From the NCBI GenBank assembly GCA_964575455.1, contig CAZNRX010000006.1, positions 31,269 to 95,268 on the forward strand: a stretch of DNA of 64,000 nt, in the 5' to 3' direction. The translations under genes and the position numbers were made by a program. This stretch comes from SKLM01 sp964575455 (lineage in GTDB: Bacteria > Chloroflexota > Anaerolineae > B4-G1). The notes beneath the pieces were generated by a model that was not told where the DNA came from, ran no database searches, and was given only the letters and a program-made list of their open reading frames with translations. Each line of letters opens with the position of its first letter. The first letter of the stretch is position 1. Below, piece by piece: positions 1 to 8,055 of the stretch.

Positions 1-53
1 TCCTCCCGTGTGACGACGTCCTCCACCACCCCTCCGAAATCGATCTTTGCCAC
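1..53 (-). CDS. ilvC: ketol-acid reductoisomerase, N-terminal end only (runs off the window)
   Basis: A GTG start at 53 follows a strong ribosome binding site (GAGGAGG, about 5 nt upstream). The first 17 codons read VAKIDFGGVVEDVVTRE, which matches the start of one ketol-acid reductoisomerase subfamily (M-A-K-I-N-F-G-G-V-type N-termini). The enzyme rearranges and reduces acetolactate, the step after acetolactate synthase. It lies 59 nt downstream of ilvN on the same strand, completing an ilvBNC operon order. Only the N-terminus is visible, so the call rests on this short match plus context. Confidence 0.82.
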   Translation of the reverse strand, partial: MAKIDFGGVVEDVVTRE

Positions 54-112
54 TGTTGCCTCCTCTAACCTCATCCCAGGAACGCGAAGCGATCACGCCT
101 CACCGCTCCACC

Positions 113-610
113 CTAACTGCCTGGCTCCTCGCCGTTCTTGCCGCGGACCATGGCCACCCGCCCCGTGCGCACCATCTCCTCCACACCGAAGAGCGTGAGG
201 ATTTCACAGAGCCCGTCGATCTTGTCCTCCGTGCCCGTCACCTCGACGGTGAGCGTTTCCAGGCCCAGGTCCACCACTCGGGCACGGAAGGTCTCGACGA
301 TCTGCATCACCTCCGAGCGCTGACCGTTGCTGGCCCGCACCTTGATCAAGGCCAGATCGCGCATCACCGCCGGCTGCCCCGTCACGTCCTCCACCCTGAT
401 CACGTTGACCAGCTTGTAGAGATTCTGCACCACCTTCTGGGTGTCGGTGCGCTCCCCGTCGACGACGATCGTCATCCGTGACACGCCCGGTTCCTCCGTG
501 TGGCCGACGGTCAGGCTCTCAATGTTGAAGGCTCGCCGCCGGAAGAGACTGGCGACCCGATTCAACACGCCCGGCTTGTCCTCGACCCACGCAACTAACG
601 TTCGATCCAT
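113..610 (-). CDS. ilvN: acetolactate synthase small (regulatory) subunit
   Basis: 165 residues, the usual length for IlvN/IlvH. The N-terminal ACT domain (about residues 3-75) begins with the typical small-subunit start (MDRTLVAWVEDKPGVLNRVA) and contains the RRxFNIESL segment. The second half is the IlvH C-terminal domain. The protein binds valine in this family and tunes feedback inhibition of the IlvB catalytic subunit. The start has a good ribosome binding site (AGGAGGAG) and lies 51 nt after the ilvB stop, so the two are co-transcribed and presumably controlled by the attenuators upstream of ilvB. Confidence 0.95.
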   Translation of the reverse strand: MDRTLVAWVEDKPGVLNRVASLFRRRAFNIESLTVGHTEEPGVSRMTIVVDGERTDTQKVVQNLYKLVNVIRVEDVTGQPAVMRDLALIKVRASNGQRSEVMQIVETFRARVVDLGLETLTVEVTGTEDKIDGLCEILTLFGVEEMVRTGRVAMVRGKNGEEPGS

Positions 611-661
611 TGTACTCCTCCTTCTGTACGCGAAAGCCTGGAAACTGTTCAGATGCGAGAG

Positions 662-2362
662 CTAGCGAACCGCCGCTGGCCGCCGAATCATCTCGTGCAG
701 CGCCGCCCCGGCGGGCACCATGGGATAGACGTTTCCCTCCTCGCCCTCCTGGGCCACCTGAAACTCGATTAGGGCCGGCCCGGCGTGCGCCCGGGCCTCC
801 GCCACCGCGCCCCTGGCCTCGTCCGGCCCGCTCACGCGCCACGCCCGAACGCCATAGGCCGCGGCCAGCTTGACGAAATCCGGATTGAGCAGACGCGTCG
901 ATTCGTACCGCTCATCGTAGAAGAGCTCCTGCCACTGACGCACCATGCCCAGATAGCCGTTGTTGCACAGCGCGATGCGGATGGGCAGCTGCTCCTGAAC
1001 GGCGGTAGCCAGTTCGTGCAACGTCATCTGGAAGCCGCCATCGCCCACGACAGCCCAAACCTCGCTGTCGGGCTGCGCCACCTGCGCGCCGATGGCCGCC
1101 GGCAGGCCGAAGCCCATCGTCCCCAGGCCGCCGGAGGTGACCAGGGTGTGGGGGGCGTCCAGGGGGTAGTACTGCGCAGCCCACATCTGATGCTGCCCCA
1201 CGTCCGTGACCAGGACGGCCTCCCCCCCCGTCTCCTCGTAGATGGCATCGATCACTTGAGGAGCCAGCAGACGCCCATTCTCCGGGCGGTTCAAGACGTC
1301 GCGGATCGCCGTGTCGCCCCGCCACCTCTCGATCCGCTCGATCCAGGCCGGGCGCTCGACAGGGTCGACCAAGGGCAGCATCTGATGCAGCACCTGCCGG
1401 AGGTCCCCCTGGATAGCCACATCCACCGGAACGATCTTGTTCAACTCGGCGGCGTCGAGGTCGACGTGGACCTTTCGAGCACGGGGCGCATACGTCTCCA
1501 GCGTCCCGGTCACGCGATCGTCGAAGCGCATCCCTAACGCCAGAAGCAGGTCCGCCTCCTGAATCGCGCGATTGACAAAGGCCTCGCCGTGCATGCCCAT
1601 CATCCCCAACGTCAGTGGGTGCGACTCGGGGAAGCCCCCCTTTCCCAACAGCGTGAGTGCGACGGGGGTCTCGGTCCTCTCGACGAAGTCCCTCAACACG
1701 TCCATCGCCCCCGACATCAACACGCCGTGGCCAGCCAGGATGACAGGGCGCTCCGCCTGGTTGATCAGGTCAGCGGCGCGCTGAACCAGCTCCGACTCGC
1801 CTCTTCCCTTGGGCCGATAGCCCGGCAACTCCAGGCCCTCATCGGGCGGGTTGAAGTCTGTCTCCGCCTGTTGGACGTCCTTGGGCAGATCGATCAGAAC
1901 CGGACCCGGCCGGCCGCTGCGGGCGACGTAGAAGGCCTCGTGGATCACGCTGGCCAGCTCCCCCACGTCGGTGATCAGGTAGTTATGCTTGGTGATGGGC
2001 AGCGTGACGCCGGTGATGTCCGTCTCCTGGAAGGCATCCGAGCCAATCAGGGACGTGGCAACCTGGCCGGTGATGCAAACCATCGGCGTGGAATCGATCA
2101 TGGCTGTGGCAATGCCGGTGACCAGATTCGTGGCCCCGGGGCCAGAGGTAGCCATGGCGACGCCCACCCTGCCGGAGACGCGCGCATAGCCATCTGCAGC
2201 GTGACCGGCAGCCTGCTCGTGCCGCATCAGCACGTGGCGCACGCCATACTCCTGGCGGGGATGATAGGTGTGCATGATTGCACCACCGGGGATGCCGAAA
2301 ACGACATCGACACCCTCGCGCTTCAACATCTCCCAGACGATCTCCGCTCCTGTCCTTCTCAT
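662..2362 (-). CDS. ilvB: acetolactate synthase large (catalytic) subunit
   Basis: 566 residues from the ATG at 2362, preceded by GAGGAGGGAAG. The open frame extends 36 codons further upstream, but that part is leader sequence. Thiamine-diphosphate enzyme of the acetolactate synthase family: N-terminal PYR domain with GIPGG (24-28) and the catalytic glutamate in HEQAAGH (E49), central domain, and C-terminal PP domain with the ThDP/Mg motif starting GDGGFQMT and ending NNGYLG. It condenses two pyruvates, or pyruvate and 2-ketobutyrate, in the common pathway to valine, leucine and isoleucine. It is the first structural gene of ilvBNC, behind two leader-peptide/terminator modules. Confidence 0.96.
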   Translation of the reverse strand: MRRTGAEIVWEMLKREGVDVVFGIPGGAIMHTYHPRQEYGVRHVLMRHEQAAGHAADGYARVSGRVGVAMATSGPGATNLVTGIATAMIDSTPMVCITGQVATSLIGSDAFQETDITGVTLPITKHNYLITDVGELASVIHEAFYVARSGRPGPVLIDLPKDVQQAETDFNPPDEGLELPGYRPKGRGESELVQRAADLINQAERPVILAGHGVLMSGAMDVLRDFVERTETPVALTLLGKGGFPESHPLTLGMMGMHGEAFVNRAIQEADLLLALGMRFDDRVTGTLETYAPRARKVHVDLDAAELNKIVPVDVAIQGDLRQVLHQMLPLVDPVERPAWIERIERWRGDTAIRDVLNRPENGRLLAPQVIDAIYEETGGEAVLVTDVGQHQMWAAQYYPLDAPHTLVTSGGLGTMGFGLPAAIGAQVAQPDSEVWAVVGDGGFQMTLHELATAVQEQLPIRIALCNNGYLGMVRQWQELFYDERYESTRLLNPDFVKLAAAYGVRAWRVSGPDEARGAVAEARAHAGPALIEFQVAQEGEEGNVYPMVPAGAALHEMIRRPAAVR

Positions 2363-2484
2363 CTTCCCTCCTCTGCGTTCTTGATAGCCAATAGCAACCT
2401 CGTCACTCTCATCAAGCGCTTGATCAACCGCCCGACTGCTGCGCGATCGCCAGCCTGGACGACTCACCACAACCGAAAACAGGT

Positions 2485-2514
2485 AACAAAAAAGCCGCCC
2501 GATTGGGCGGCTTT
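2485..2514 (-). terminator. proximal ilvB attenuator terminator
   Basis: On the minus strand a perfect stem AAGCCGCCC/GGGCGGCTT with a 4-nt loop is followed by TTTTTTGTT. It lies 123 nt before the ilvB start and 29 nt after the stop of the Ile/Val/Leu-rich leader frame (2543-2833). There is no independent upstream gene for it to terminate, so it is read as an attenuator. Its core GCCGCCC-N4-GGGCGGC is nearly identical to the distal one at 2893-2920. Confidence 0.8.
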
Positions 2515-2542
2515 CTTATGAACTCTGCGGCTTACCTACGAC

Positions 2543-2833
2543 CTACCTACAGCGCCCCCCAATCCCCAAGTCCTCCTGGCTAAGCAGGAGGACGACGATA
2601 ACAATGACAATGCTTCCAAGCAACCCAACAGCCAGCTCAGACAGCCGACCACCTCCGGCCTCTGGCCGGGTCTTGTCGGGCTTGAGTCTCAGTAGACCCA
2701 ATCTGGCTCGAAGTGGATCGTGGGTCGACGCGGTCACCCGAGATCCACGCCTACAGTGGGGATTTGGCAATCCCCTGGGAGCGACTCTGTATCTATCGGG
2801 TCTATCTGTCTGGTCAGGACTCATCGTCATCAT
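2543..2833 (-). CDS. ilvB leader peptide 2 (Ile/Val/Leu run)
   Basis: An open frame from ATG 2833 (96 codons) ends in GSIVIVIVVLLLSQEDLG, a run of ten consecutive Ile, Val and Leu codons (2585-2611) just before its stop and the terminator at 2485-2514. This is the hallmark of branched-chain amino acid attenuator leaders such as ivbL. The start is uncertain. The frame opens with MMTM like leader 1 but lacks a clear ribosome binding site there. GGAGGTGG at about 2652-2659 could instead serve a non-ATG start close to the run. The middle of the frame contains the GGGTCGACGC-type repeat, so the original leader may have been lengthened by an insertion. Confidence 0.6.
   Translation of the reverse strand: MMTMSPDQTDRPDRYRVAPRGLPNPHCRRGSRVTASTHDPLRARLGLLRLKPDKTRPEAGGGRLSELAVGLLGSIVIVIVVLLLSQEDLGIGGRCR
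2713..2748. repeat. short palindromic repeat, copy 1 (in ilvB leader region)
   Basis: 2720-2740 reads GTGGGTCGACGCGGTCACCCG. It matches copies at 51200-51220 and 53272-53292 with one or two mismatches. Here it is nested in a further perfect inverted repeat (GTGGATC at 2713-2719, GATCCAC at 2742-2748), so the whole can fold into one hairpin. It sits inside the leader 2 reading frame without breaking it. Confidence 0.7.
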
Positions 2834-2892
2834 ATTGCGGGCACTGTATAGGGGATAAACGACATCCCGGGGATAGACGACATCCCATGGAA

Positions 2893-2920
2893 ACAGAAAA
2901 GCCGCCCCATTGGGCGGCCT
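2893..2920 (-). terminator. distal ilvB attenuator terminator
   Basis: On the minus strand the stem GCCGCCC/GGGCGGC with a short AATG loop is followed by TTTTCTGTTT. It begins about 38 nt after the stop of leader peptide 1 (2958-3044). It is a near copy of the proximal terminator at 2485-2514, which implies duplication of the attenuator module. Confidence 0.75.
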
Positions 2921-2957
2921 CGTGGCTACTTCAGAGCTAAGCGCGCCGCCCAGCGAA

Positions 2958-3044
2958 TCAAACCCCCTTAACAACGACAAGGAGGAGGATGGCCAGAGCA
3001 ACAATAGCGCGCAAAACTCTCGATCTCATCATCATAGTCATCAT
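2958..3044 (-). CDS. ilvB leader peptide 1 (Ile/Val/Leu rich)
   Basis: 28 codons. It starts MMTMMMRSRV and its second half reads AIVALAILLLVVVKGV followed by TGA. Ten of the last 16 codons are Ile, Leu or Val, as in enterobacterial ilvGMEDA and ilvBN leader peptides. It lies about 18 nt downstream of the predicted start point of a TTGACA-16-TATAAT promoter and directly before the distal terminator. No good Shine-Dalgarno sequence is visible. Inferred role: ribosome stalling when charged Ile, Val or Leu tRNA is scarce prevents terminator formation and lets transcription reach ilvBNC. Confidence 0.8.
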   Translation of the reverse strand: MMTMMMRSRVLRAIVALAILLLVVVKGV

Positions 3045-3068
3045 TGGTTTGTAGCCAGATTGCGCGCC

Positions 3069-3096
3069 ATTATAGGACGTATCCCACAATTGTCAA
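3069..3096 (-). promoter_or_regulatory. ilvBNC promoter
   Basis: Minus strand: TTGACA (3091-3096), 16-bp spacer, TATAAT (3069-3074), both perfect matches to the housekeeping sigma consensus. Transcription would start near 3062, just before leader peptide 1. Confidence 0.85.
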
Positions 3097-3160
3097 GCGA
3101 CAATCCGGTCTCAGTGTTAACGCTTTGTAAACGACCGCGCAACTGTCCGCCTCCCGCTCC

Positions 3161-3195
3161 TGGCGGATGGCTCGGGATGGGCTTGCGATCCGCCA
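3161..3195 (-). terminator. inverted repeat downstream of proC
   Basis: Perfect 8-bp arms TGGCGGAT (3161-3168) and ATCCGCCA (3188-3195) lie about 70 nt after the proC stop. There is no T-tract, so a terminator role is only suggested by position between proC and the ilvB promoter. Confidence 0.3.
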
Positions 3196-3267
3196 TGTTG
3201 GAAGCGAGATCGCTGCATCACGGCTTAGCTGCGCATGCCAGTCCGGCTGGAGCGCAGGAAGCGTCGC

Positions 3268-4146
3268 CTAGTCCATGGTGGGTAGCCCGTTGGGGTCCTT
3301 GGGCGCCTGATTCGCCTGGCCCAGAAGCCTCGACTTCTGGTAGGCGGCCCAGACCGCCTTCGACAGCACCGTCCGCAGGCTTCCCTTCTCCAGCTGGTAG
3401 ATGGCTTCGGCGCTGGTGCCGCCCGGTGACGTGACCATGTTGCGCATCTCGGCCAGATGCCGATCCGACTGGCGCGCGAAGTTCGCCGAGCCGAGGACCG
3501 TCTGGGTCACGAGCTCCTCCGCCACACGGCGAGAGAAACCCAGATGGACGGCGGCGTCCGTCAACGCCTCCATCACCAAGAAGACGTAGGTGGGGCCGGT
3601 GCCGCTCACGGCGGTGGCCATGTCCAGCATATCCTCGTCCTCGACGTAGATCTCGTGCCCCATGGCCCGCAGGATGGCGCGCGCTTGCGCCCGCTGCATC
3701 TGATCCACGTGATCCGACGCGGTCCACACCGTCATCCCCTCGCCAATCTGCGCCGGCGTGTTGGGCATAGCCCGAACCACAGCCCCGTGCCTAAGACCCG
3801 AGGCGATGGTGTCGATGTCCATGCCGGCCACAATCGATAGGACCAACCCCTCTGGGAAGATCAGCCCTCGCAGCTCGCTCAGCACCGTCGGCAACACCTG
3901 CGGCTTGACGGAAAGCACCACAACGTCCGCAGCTTCCGCCGCCTCTCGGTTGTCCGTGGTGCCAACCACCCCATAGCGCCGGCTCAAGGCCGCCCCTCTC
4001 TCCGGTCGAGGGCCGCTGGCGCAGATGTGGGCCGGGGCAACCAGCTCCTTGTCAACCAGAACCTGGATCATAGCCTCGGCCATCGTTCCACTGCCGATGA
4101 AGGCCAGTGCCTTACCAACCAAAAGCTCGTCTAGCGATTCAATCAC
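3268..4146 (-). CDS. proC: pyrroline-5-carboxylate reductase
   Basis: 292 residues from a GTG at 4146 with GAGGGGGGAGAG just upstream; upstream codons in the same frame lack homology. Rossmann NAD(P)-binding motif near the N-terminus (AFIGSGTMAEAM). The ProC signature region follows (VVRAMPNTPAQIGEG, then AVSGTGPTYVFLVMEAL, and MVTSPGGTSAEAI near the C-terminus). It makes the last step of proline synthesis, reducing pyrroline-5-carboxylate. It lies 97 nt after ilvE on the same strand and is probably co-transcribed with it, which would place a proline gene behind the branched-chain attenuator at 5219-5373. Confidence 0.95.
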   Translation of the reverse strand: MIESLDELLVGKALAFIGSGTMAEAMIQVLVDKELVAPAHICASGPRPERGAALSRRYGVVGTTDNREAAEAADVVVLSVKPQVLPTVLSELRGLIFPEGLVLSIVAGMDIDTIASGLRHGAVVRAMPNTPAQIGEGMTVWTASDHVDQMQRAQARAILRAMGHEIYVEDEDMLDMATAVSGTGPTYVFLVMEALTDAAVHLGFSRRVAEELVTQTVLGSANFARQSDRHLAEMRNMVTSPGGTSAEAIYQLEKGSLRTVLSKAVWAAYQKSRLLGQANQAPKDPNGLPTMD

Positions 4147-4243
4147 CTCTCCCCCCTCACCTCTCCAAGCAATACCGTCTGCTACCCACGAACGCGGCGG
4201 CGACACCGGCCGCGCTGCCTGCCCAGGGTTGACCCACCCGGGC

Positions 4244-5167
<924 letters not shown>

Positions 5168-5218
5168 CGTGGTCTCCTTTTTCGGTCATCAGTTGACGGA
5201 TGGACTGCGCGCCGGCAA

Positions 5219-5245
5219 ACAAAAAACCCCCAACGCGGGGGGTTT
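5219..5245 (-). terminator. ilvE attenuator terminator
   Basis: Minus strand: CCCCCC-GCGTT-GGGGG stem-loop followed by TTTTTTGTTTG, an intrinsic terminator about 50 nt before the ilvE start and 36 nt after the stop of a Leu/Ile/Val-rich leader ORF. No gene upstream on this strand needs it, so it is read as an attenuator. Confidence 0.8.
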
Positions 5246-5280
5246 TGGGGCTCGAAGGATGGTGCTACTTGGCTTCCAAT

Positions 5281-5373
5281 CTACCCTGACTCCCTCCCAT
5301 GCGCGGCAATCTCGCCAAGGACGAGGATAGGCTTGATAGGGGCCGGAATGAAGCTCATCAATAACAGATGCAT
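5281..5373 (-). CDS. ilvE leader peptide (Leu/Ile/Val rich)
   Basis: 30 codons, beginning MHLLLMSFIPAPIKPILVLG. Twelve codons are Leu, Ile or Val, in two clusters (LLL near the start, ILVL in the middle). It lies between a consensus promoter (5419-5446) and the attenuator terminator, the standard leader arrangement. No strong ribosome binding site is visible. A second, overlapping frame from ATG 5396 encodes a 12-residue peptide, also with Leu, Val and Ile codons; the longer one is the better candidate. Confidence 0.75.
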   Translation of the reverse strand: MHLLLMSFIPAPIKPILVLGEIAAHGRESG

Positions 5374-5418
5374 AGCACGCTCAACTCACACGTCATCGGC
5401 TTGCCAAGTTGGCGAAGA

Positions 5419-5446
5419 ATGATAGCACAGGATGGGCATTTGTCAA
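5419..5446 (-). promoter_or_regulatory. ilvE-proC promoter
   Basis: Minus strand: TTGACA (5441-5446), 16-bp spacer, TATCAT (5419-5424). Transcription would begin near 5412, about 40 nt before the leader peptide. Confidence 0.8.
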
Positions 5447-5491
5447 ATGGGCTTGAGGACGCGTGCTCTCAACGCTGTGCGCGCCTGCGCT

Positions 5492-5519
5492 TTGATTTCT
5501 GCCCAGGCTGGGCTATAAT
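5492..5519 (+). promoter_or_regulatory. promoter of the BMP lipoprotein gene
   Basis: TTGATT (5492-5497), 16-bp spacer, TATAAT (5514-5519), 98 nt before the ATG at 5617. It is divergent from the ilvE promoter. Confidence 0.75.
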
Positions 5520-5616
5520 GGGGCTGAAACCAGGCTTCGGCCCAGCAACGGTCCGTAGCAAGGTCACGGATGCTTGAGACACCATACACACCATGCCCTA
5601 AAGGAGGCTAGAGAAG

Positions 5617-6714
5617 ATGAAGACGAAACGCTGGTTGCTGATCGCCCTACTGCTGGTGGTGAGCATCGTCACGGTCAGCTGCGCTGGCCTAGGCGTGGGA
5701 GGCCCGGGCGCCGACGGCACGTTCAAGGTCGCCTACGTCTACGTCGGCCCGGTGGGTGACCTGGGCTGGAGCTACGCCCACGATCAGGGGCGGCAGAATC
5801 TCGATGAGGCCTTCGACTACGTGGAGACGGCCTACAGCGAGAATGTGCCCGAGGGCCCCGATGCCGAACGCGTGATCCGGAGCTACGCCGAGGACGGCTA
5901 CGACATGATCTTCGCCACCTCGTTCGGCTACATGGACGCGGTCCTGGAGGTAGCCCAGGACCACCCCGACGTGCTGTTCGAGCACTGCACAGGCTACAAG
6001 ACGGCCGATAACGTGGCCATCTACGATGGACGGGGCTACGAGGGCTGGTACCTGGCCGGCATCACCGCCGGTCGGATGACCGAGTCGAACATCCTCGGCT
6101 ACGTCGCCCCCTACCCCATCCCCGAGGTGGTGCGCAACCTGAACGCCTTCACCCTGGGCGCCCGCTCCGTCAACCCGGACGCCGAACTCCACCCGGTCTG
6201 GATCATGAACTGGTTTGATCCACCGGCGGAGCGCGAAGCGGCGCAGGCACTGCTCGACATCGGCGCGGACGTCATCGCCCGAGAGAGCGACTCCACCGAA
6301 CCGGACAAGATAGCGCAGGAGAGCGGAGCCTACGCGATCGGGTACAACGCCATCTCGCAGGACGTGGCGCCGGACGCCGTGCTGACCGCGCCGATATGGG
6401 ATTGGGGCGTCTACTACAAAGATACGGTCGAGAAGGCCTATAACGACGAGTGGGAGACCCACGCCTACTGGGGCCACGTGTCGGACGGCATCATGGAGCT
6501 GGCCCCCTTCGGCGACATGGTGCCTCAAGAGGTGCAGGACGAGGTCGAGGCCGCCAAGGAGAAGATCATGAGCGGCGACCTCCACCCCTTCACCGGCCCG
6601 ATCCGCGACCAGGACGGGGAGCTTCAGGTTCAGGAAGGCGAGACGATGACGGACGAAGCCCTTCTCTCCTTCAACTGGCTGGTCGAGGGCGTGGTCGGTC
6701 AGATTCCTGAATAG
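5617..6714 (+). CDS. BMP family ABC transporter substrate-binding lipoprotein
   Basis: 365 residues. Lipoprotein signal peptide: basic start MKTKRW, hydrophobic stretch, lipobox VTVSC with Cys22. The mature part is a periplasmic-binding-protein fold of the BMP (basic membrane protein/Med) family, starting VAYVYVGPVGDLGWSYAHDQG, which in other bacteria binds nucleosides or related purines for import. No permease or ATPase genes for such an importer are next to it; the following gene is a ZIP transporter. The start has AAAGGAGG 10 nt upstream and a clear promoter at 5492-5519. Confidence 0.9.
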   Translation: MKTKRWLLIALLLVVSIVTVSCAGLGVGGPGADGTFKVAYVYVGPVGDLGWSYAHDQGRQNLDEAFDYVETAYSENVPEGPDAERVIRSYAEDGYDMIFATSFGYMDAVLEVAQDHPDVLFEHCTGYKTADNVAIYDGRGYEGWYLAGITAGRMTESNILGYVAPYPIPEVVRNLNAFTLGARSVNPDAELHPVWIMNWFDPPAEREAAQALLDIGADVIARESDSTEPDKIAQESGAYAIGYNAISQDVAPDAVLTAPIWDWGVYYKDTVEKAYNDEWETHAYWGHVSDGIMELAPFGDMVPQEVQDEVEAAKEKIMSGDLHPFTGPIRDQDGELQVQEGETMTDEALLSFNWLVEGVVGQIPE

Positions 6715-6730
6715 CACAGTCGCGCTGTTG

Positions 6731-6774
6731 GACCTGACAGGTTCCTCACCGGCACCCATCCAACCTGTCAGGTC
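6731..6774. repeat. inverted repeat between BMP and ZIP genes
   Basis: Perfect 13-bp arms GACCTGACAGGTT (6731-6743) and AACCTGTCAGGTC (6762-6774) with an 18-nt loop, starting 16 nt after the lipoprotein stop. It has no T-tract. It could be a terminator-like hairpin or a dispersed palindromic repeat. Confidence 0.6.
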
Positions 6775-6842
6775 TCCCTGCAACCGGACAGAGCCTCGCA
6801 GCCCGACCCATTGACCAAGCTACCGGAGGTCACAAGGAGGAA

Positions 6843-7748
6843 ATGACAAACGTCTGGATCGCTTTGGGACTCACCATCTTCGCCGGCATGGCCACTGGGA
6901 TCGGCAGCGGCATCGCCTTCTTCGCCAAGCAGACGAACTACCGCTTCCTGTCGGTCTCAACCGGCTTCTCCGCCGGCGTGATGATCTACGTCTCGTTTGT
7001 GGAGATCCTGGTCAAAGGGCAGGACGCGCTCATAGCGGCCTATGGGGAGGCCTGGGGGGCGTGGGTCAACGTGGCCTCGTTCTTCGCCGGAATCGCGGTC
7101 ATCGGCCTGATCGACGGCCTGATACCAGAGGCGGAGAACCCGCACGAGCCTCACACGGAGACGGCCAGGGCGGCGCTCCAGGAGGAACTCTGCCCTCAAT
7201 CCGAGCTGGCCGCCGCGGCCGCGACGGGGCACTACCACGGAGCCTCCGACACCCCAAACAAGGGCGTGAGCCAGGACAAGCTGCTGCGAACGGGCCTGTT
7301 CACAGCCCTCGCTATCGGGATTCACAACTTCCCGGAGGGCCTGGTCACCTTCCTCTCGGCTCTGCAGGACCCCACGCTCGGCACCGCCATCGCGATGGCC
7401 GTCGCGCTGCACAACATCCCCGAGGGCATCAGCGTCTCGGTGCCGATCTACTTCGCCACCGGCAAGCGGGGTAAGGCATTTCTCTACTCCGTGTTCAGCG
7501 GTATGTGCGAGCCGGTCGGCGCGGCCATCGCCTACATCGCCCTGCGCATCCTGGTGGGTGGCGAAGGCGGCGTGATGCCCCCAGAGGTGACCGGCGTGCT
7601 CTTTGCTGGCGTGGCCGGTGTCATGGTCTACATCAGCCTGGACGAGCTGCTGCCAACCAGCCGGGCCTACGGCGAGGGGCACGACAGCCTCATAGGGCTC
7701 CTGGCCGGCATGGTCGTCATGGCCCTCAGCCTGCTCCTGATGCGCTGA
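6843..7748 (+). CDS. ZIP family divalent metal transporter
   Basis: 301 residues, multi-pass membrane protein of the ZIP/ZupT family. The two family signatures in adjacent helices are present: HNFPEGLVTF and, 29 residues further on, HNIPEGISVS, whose His and Glu residues form the metal path. A hydrophilic, His/Glu-containing loop lies between helices three and four. The predicted role is zinc or other divalent cation uptake across the cytoplasmic membrane. AAGGAGG lies only 2 nt before the ATG, an unusually short spacing. It is 128 nt downstream of the BMP gene. Confidence 0.92.
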   Translation: MTNVWIALGLTIFAGMATGIGSGIAFFAKQTNYRFLSVSTGFSAGVMIYVSFVEILVKGQDALIAAYGEAWGAWVNVASFFAGIAVIGLIDGLIPEAENPHEPHTETARAALQEELCPQSELAAAAATGHYHGASDTPNKGVSQDKLLRTGLFTALAIGIHNFPEGLVTFLSALQDPTLGTAIAMAVALHNIPEGISVSVPIYFATGKRGKAFLYSVFSGMCEPVGAAIAYIALRILVGGEGGVMPPEVTGVLFAGVAGVMVYISLDELLPTSRAYGEGHDSLIGLLAGMVVMALSLLLMR

Positions 7749-7757
7749 GGACAAGGG

Positions 7758-8055
7758 ATGTCGCCTGAGCCGACCGGAACTTCCTCCGCCGCCATCTGGC
7801 AGGGCTTCCGTCACGCCTGGGCGTACAACCACCGCCTCAACCGCTTCGGCAGCTAAGTCCGCTCCCGGACGGCAGACGGAGCGCGCGAGGTGGGTGGTGG
7901 GGCACACGGCGGCATCGGGCACCGGTGGGGACAGGACCCACTTCTCGGAGCACCTGACGGGTGTCGAGGCCACCGGCGTCGGGTTCCAGGAGGGCTGGGG
8001 CGAGAGCACCGTGGAATGCCCGCGCTCGCTCCTCTCGTCCAGCCACCTCAGCTAG
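7758..8055 (+). pseudogene. decayed gene of unknown family, frameshifted
   Basis: From ATG 7758 a 32-codon frame (ending NHRLNRFGS, TAA at 7854-7856) is followed in the +1 frame by protein-like sequence with a coherent composition (for example RWVVGHTAASGTGGDRTHFS, later GVGFQEGWGESTVECP) to a stop at 8053-8055. A single frame change plus loss of the TAA would give an ORF of about 98 codons. It starts 9 nt after the ZIP stop, so it was probably in that operon. The family is not recognised, and the end overlaps the EF-G stop by 4 bp on the other strand. Confidence 0.45.

Noticed and set aside
5168..5446. T-box riboswitch upstream of ilvE
   Set aside because: No T-box antiterminator (TGGNACCGCG) or specifier-loop architecture was found; the leader ORF plus terminator explains the region better. 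The same holds for ilvB and proS.
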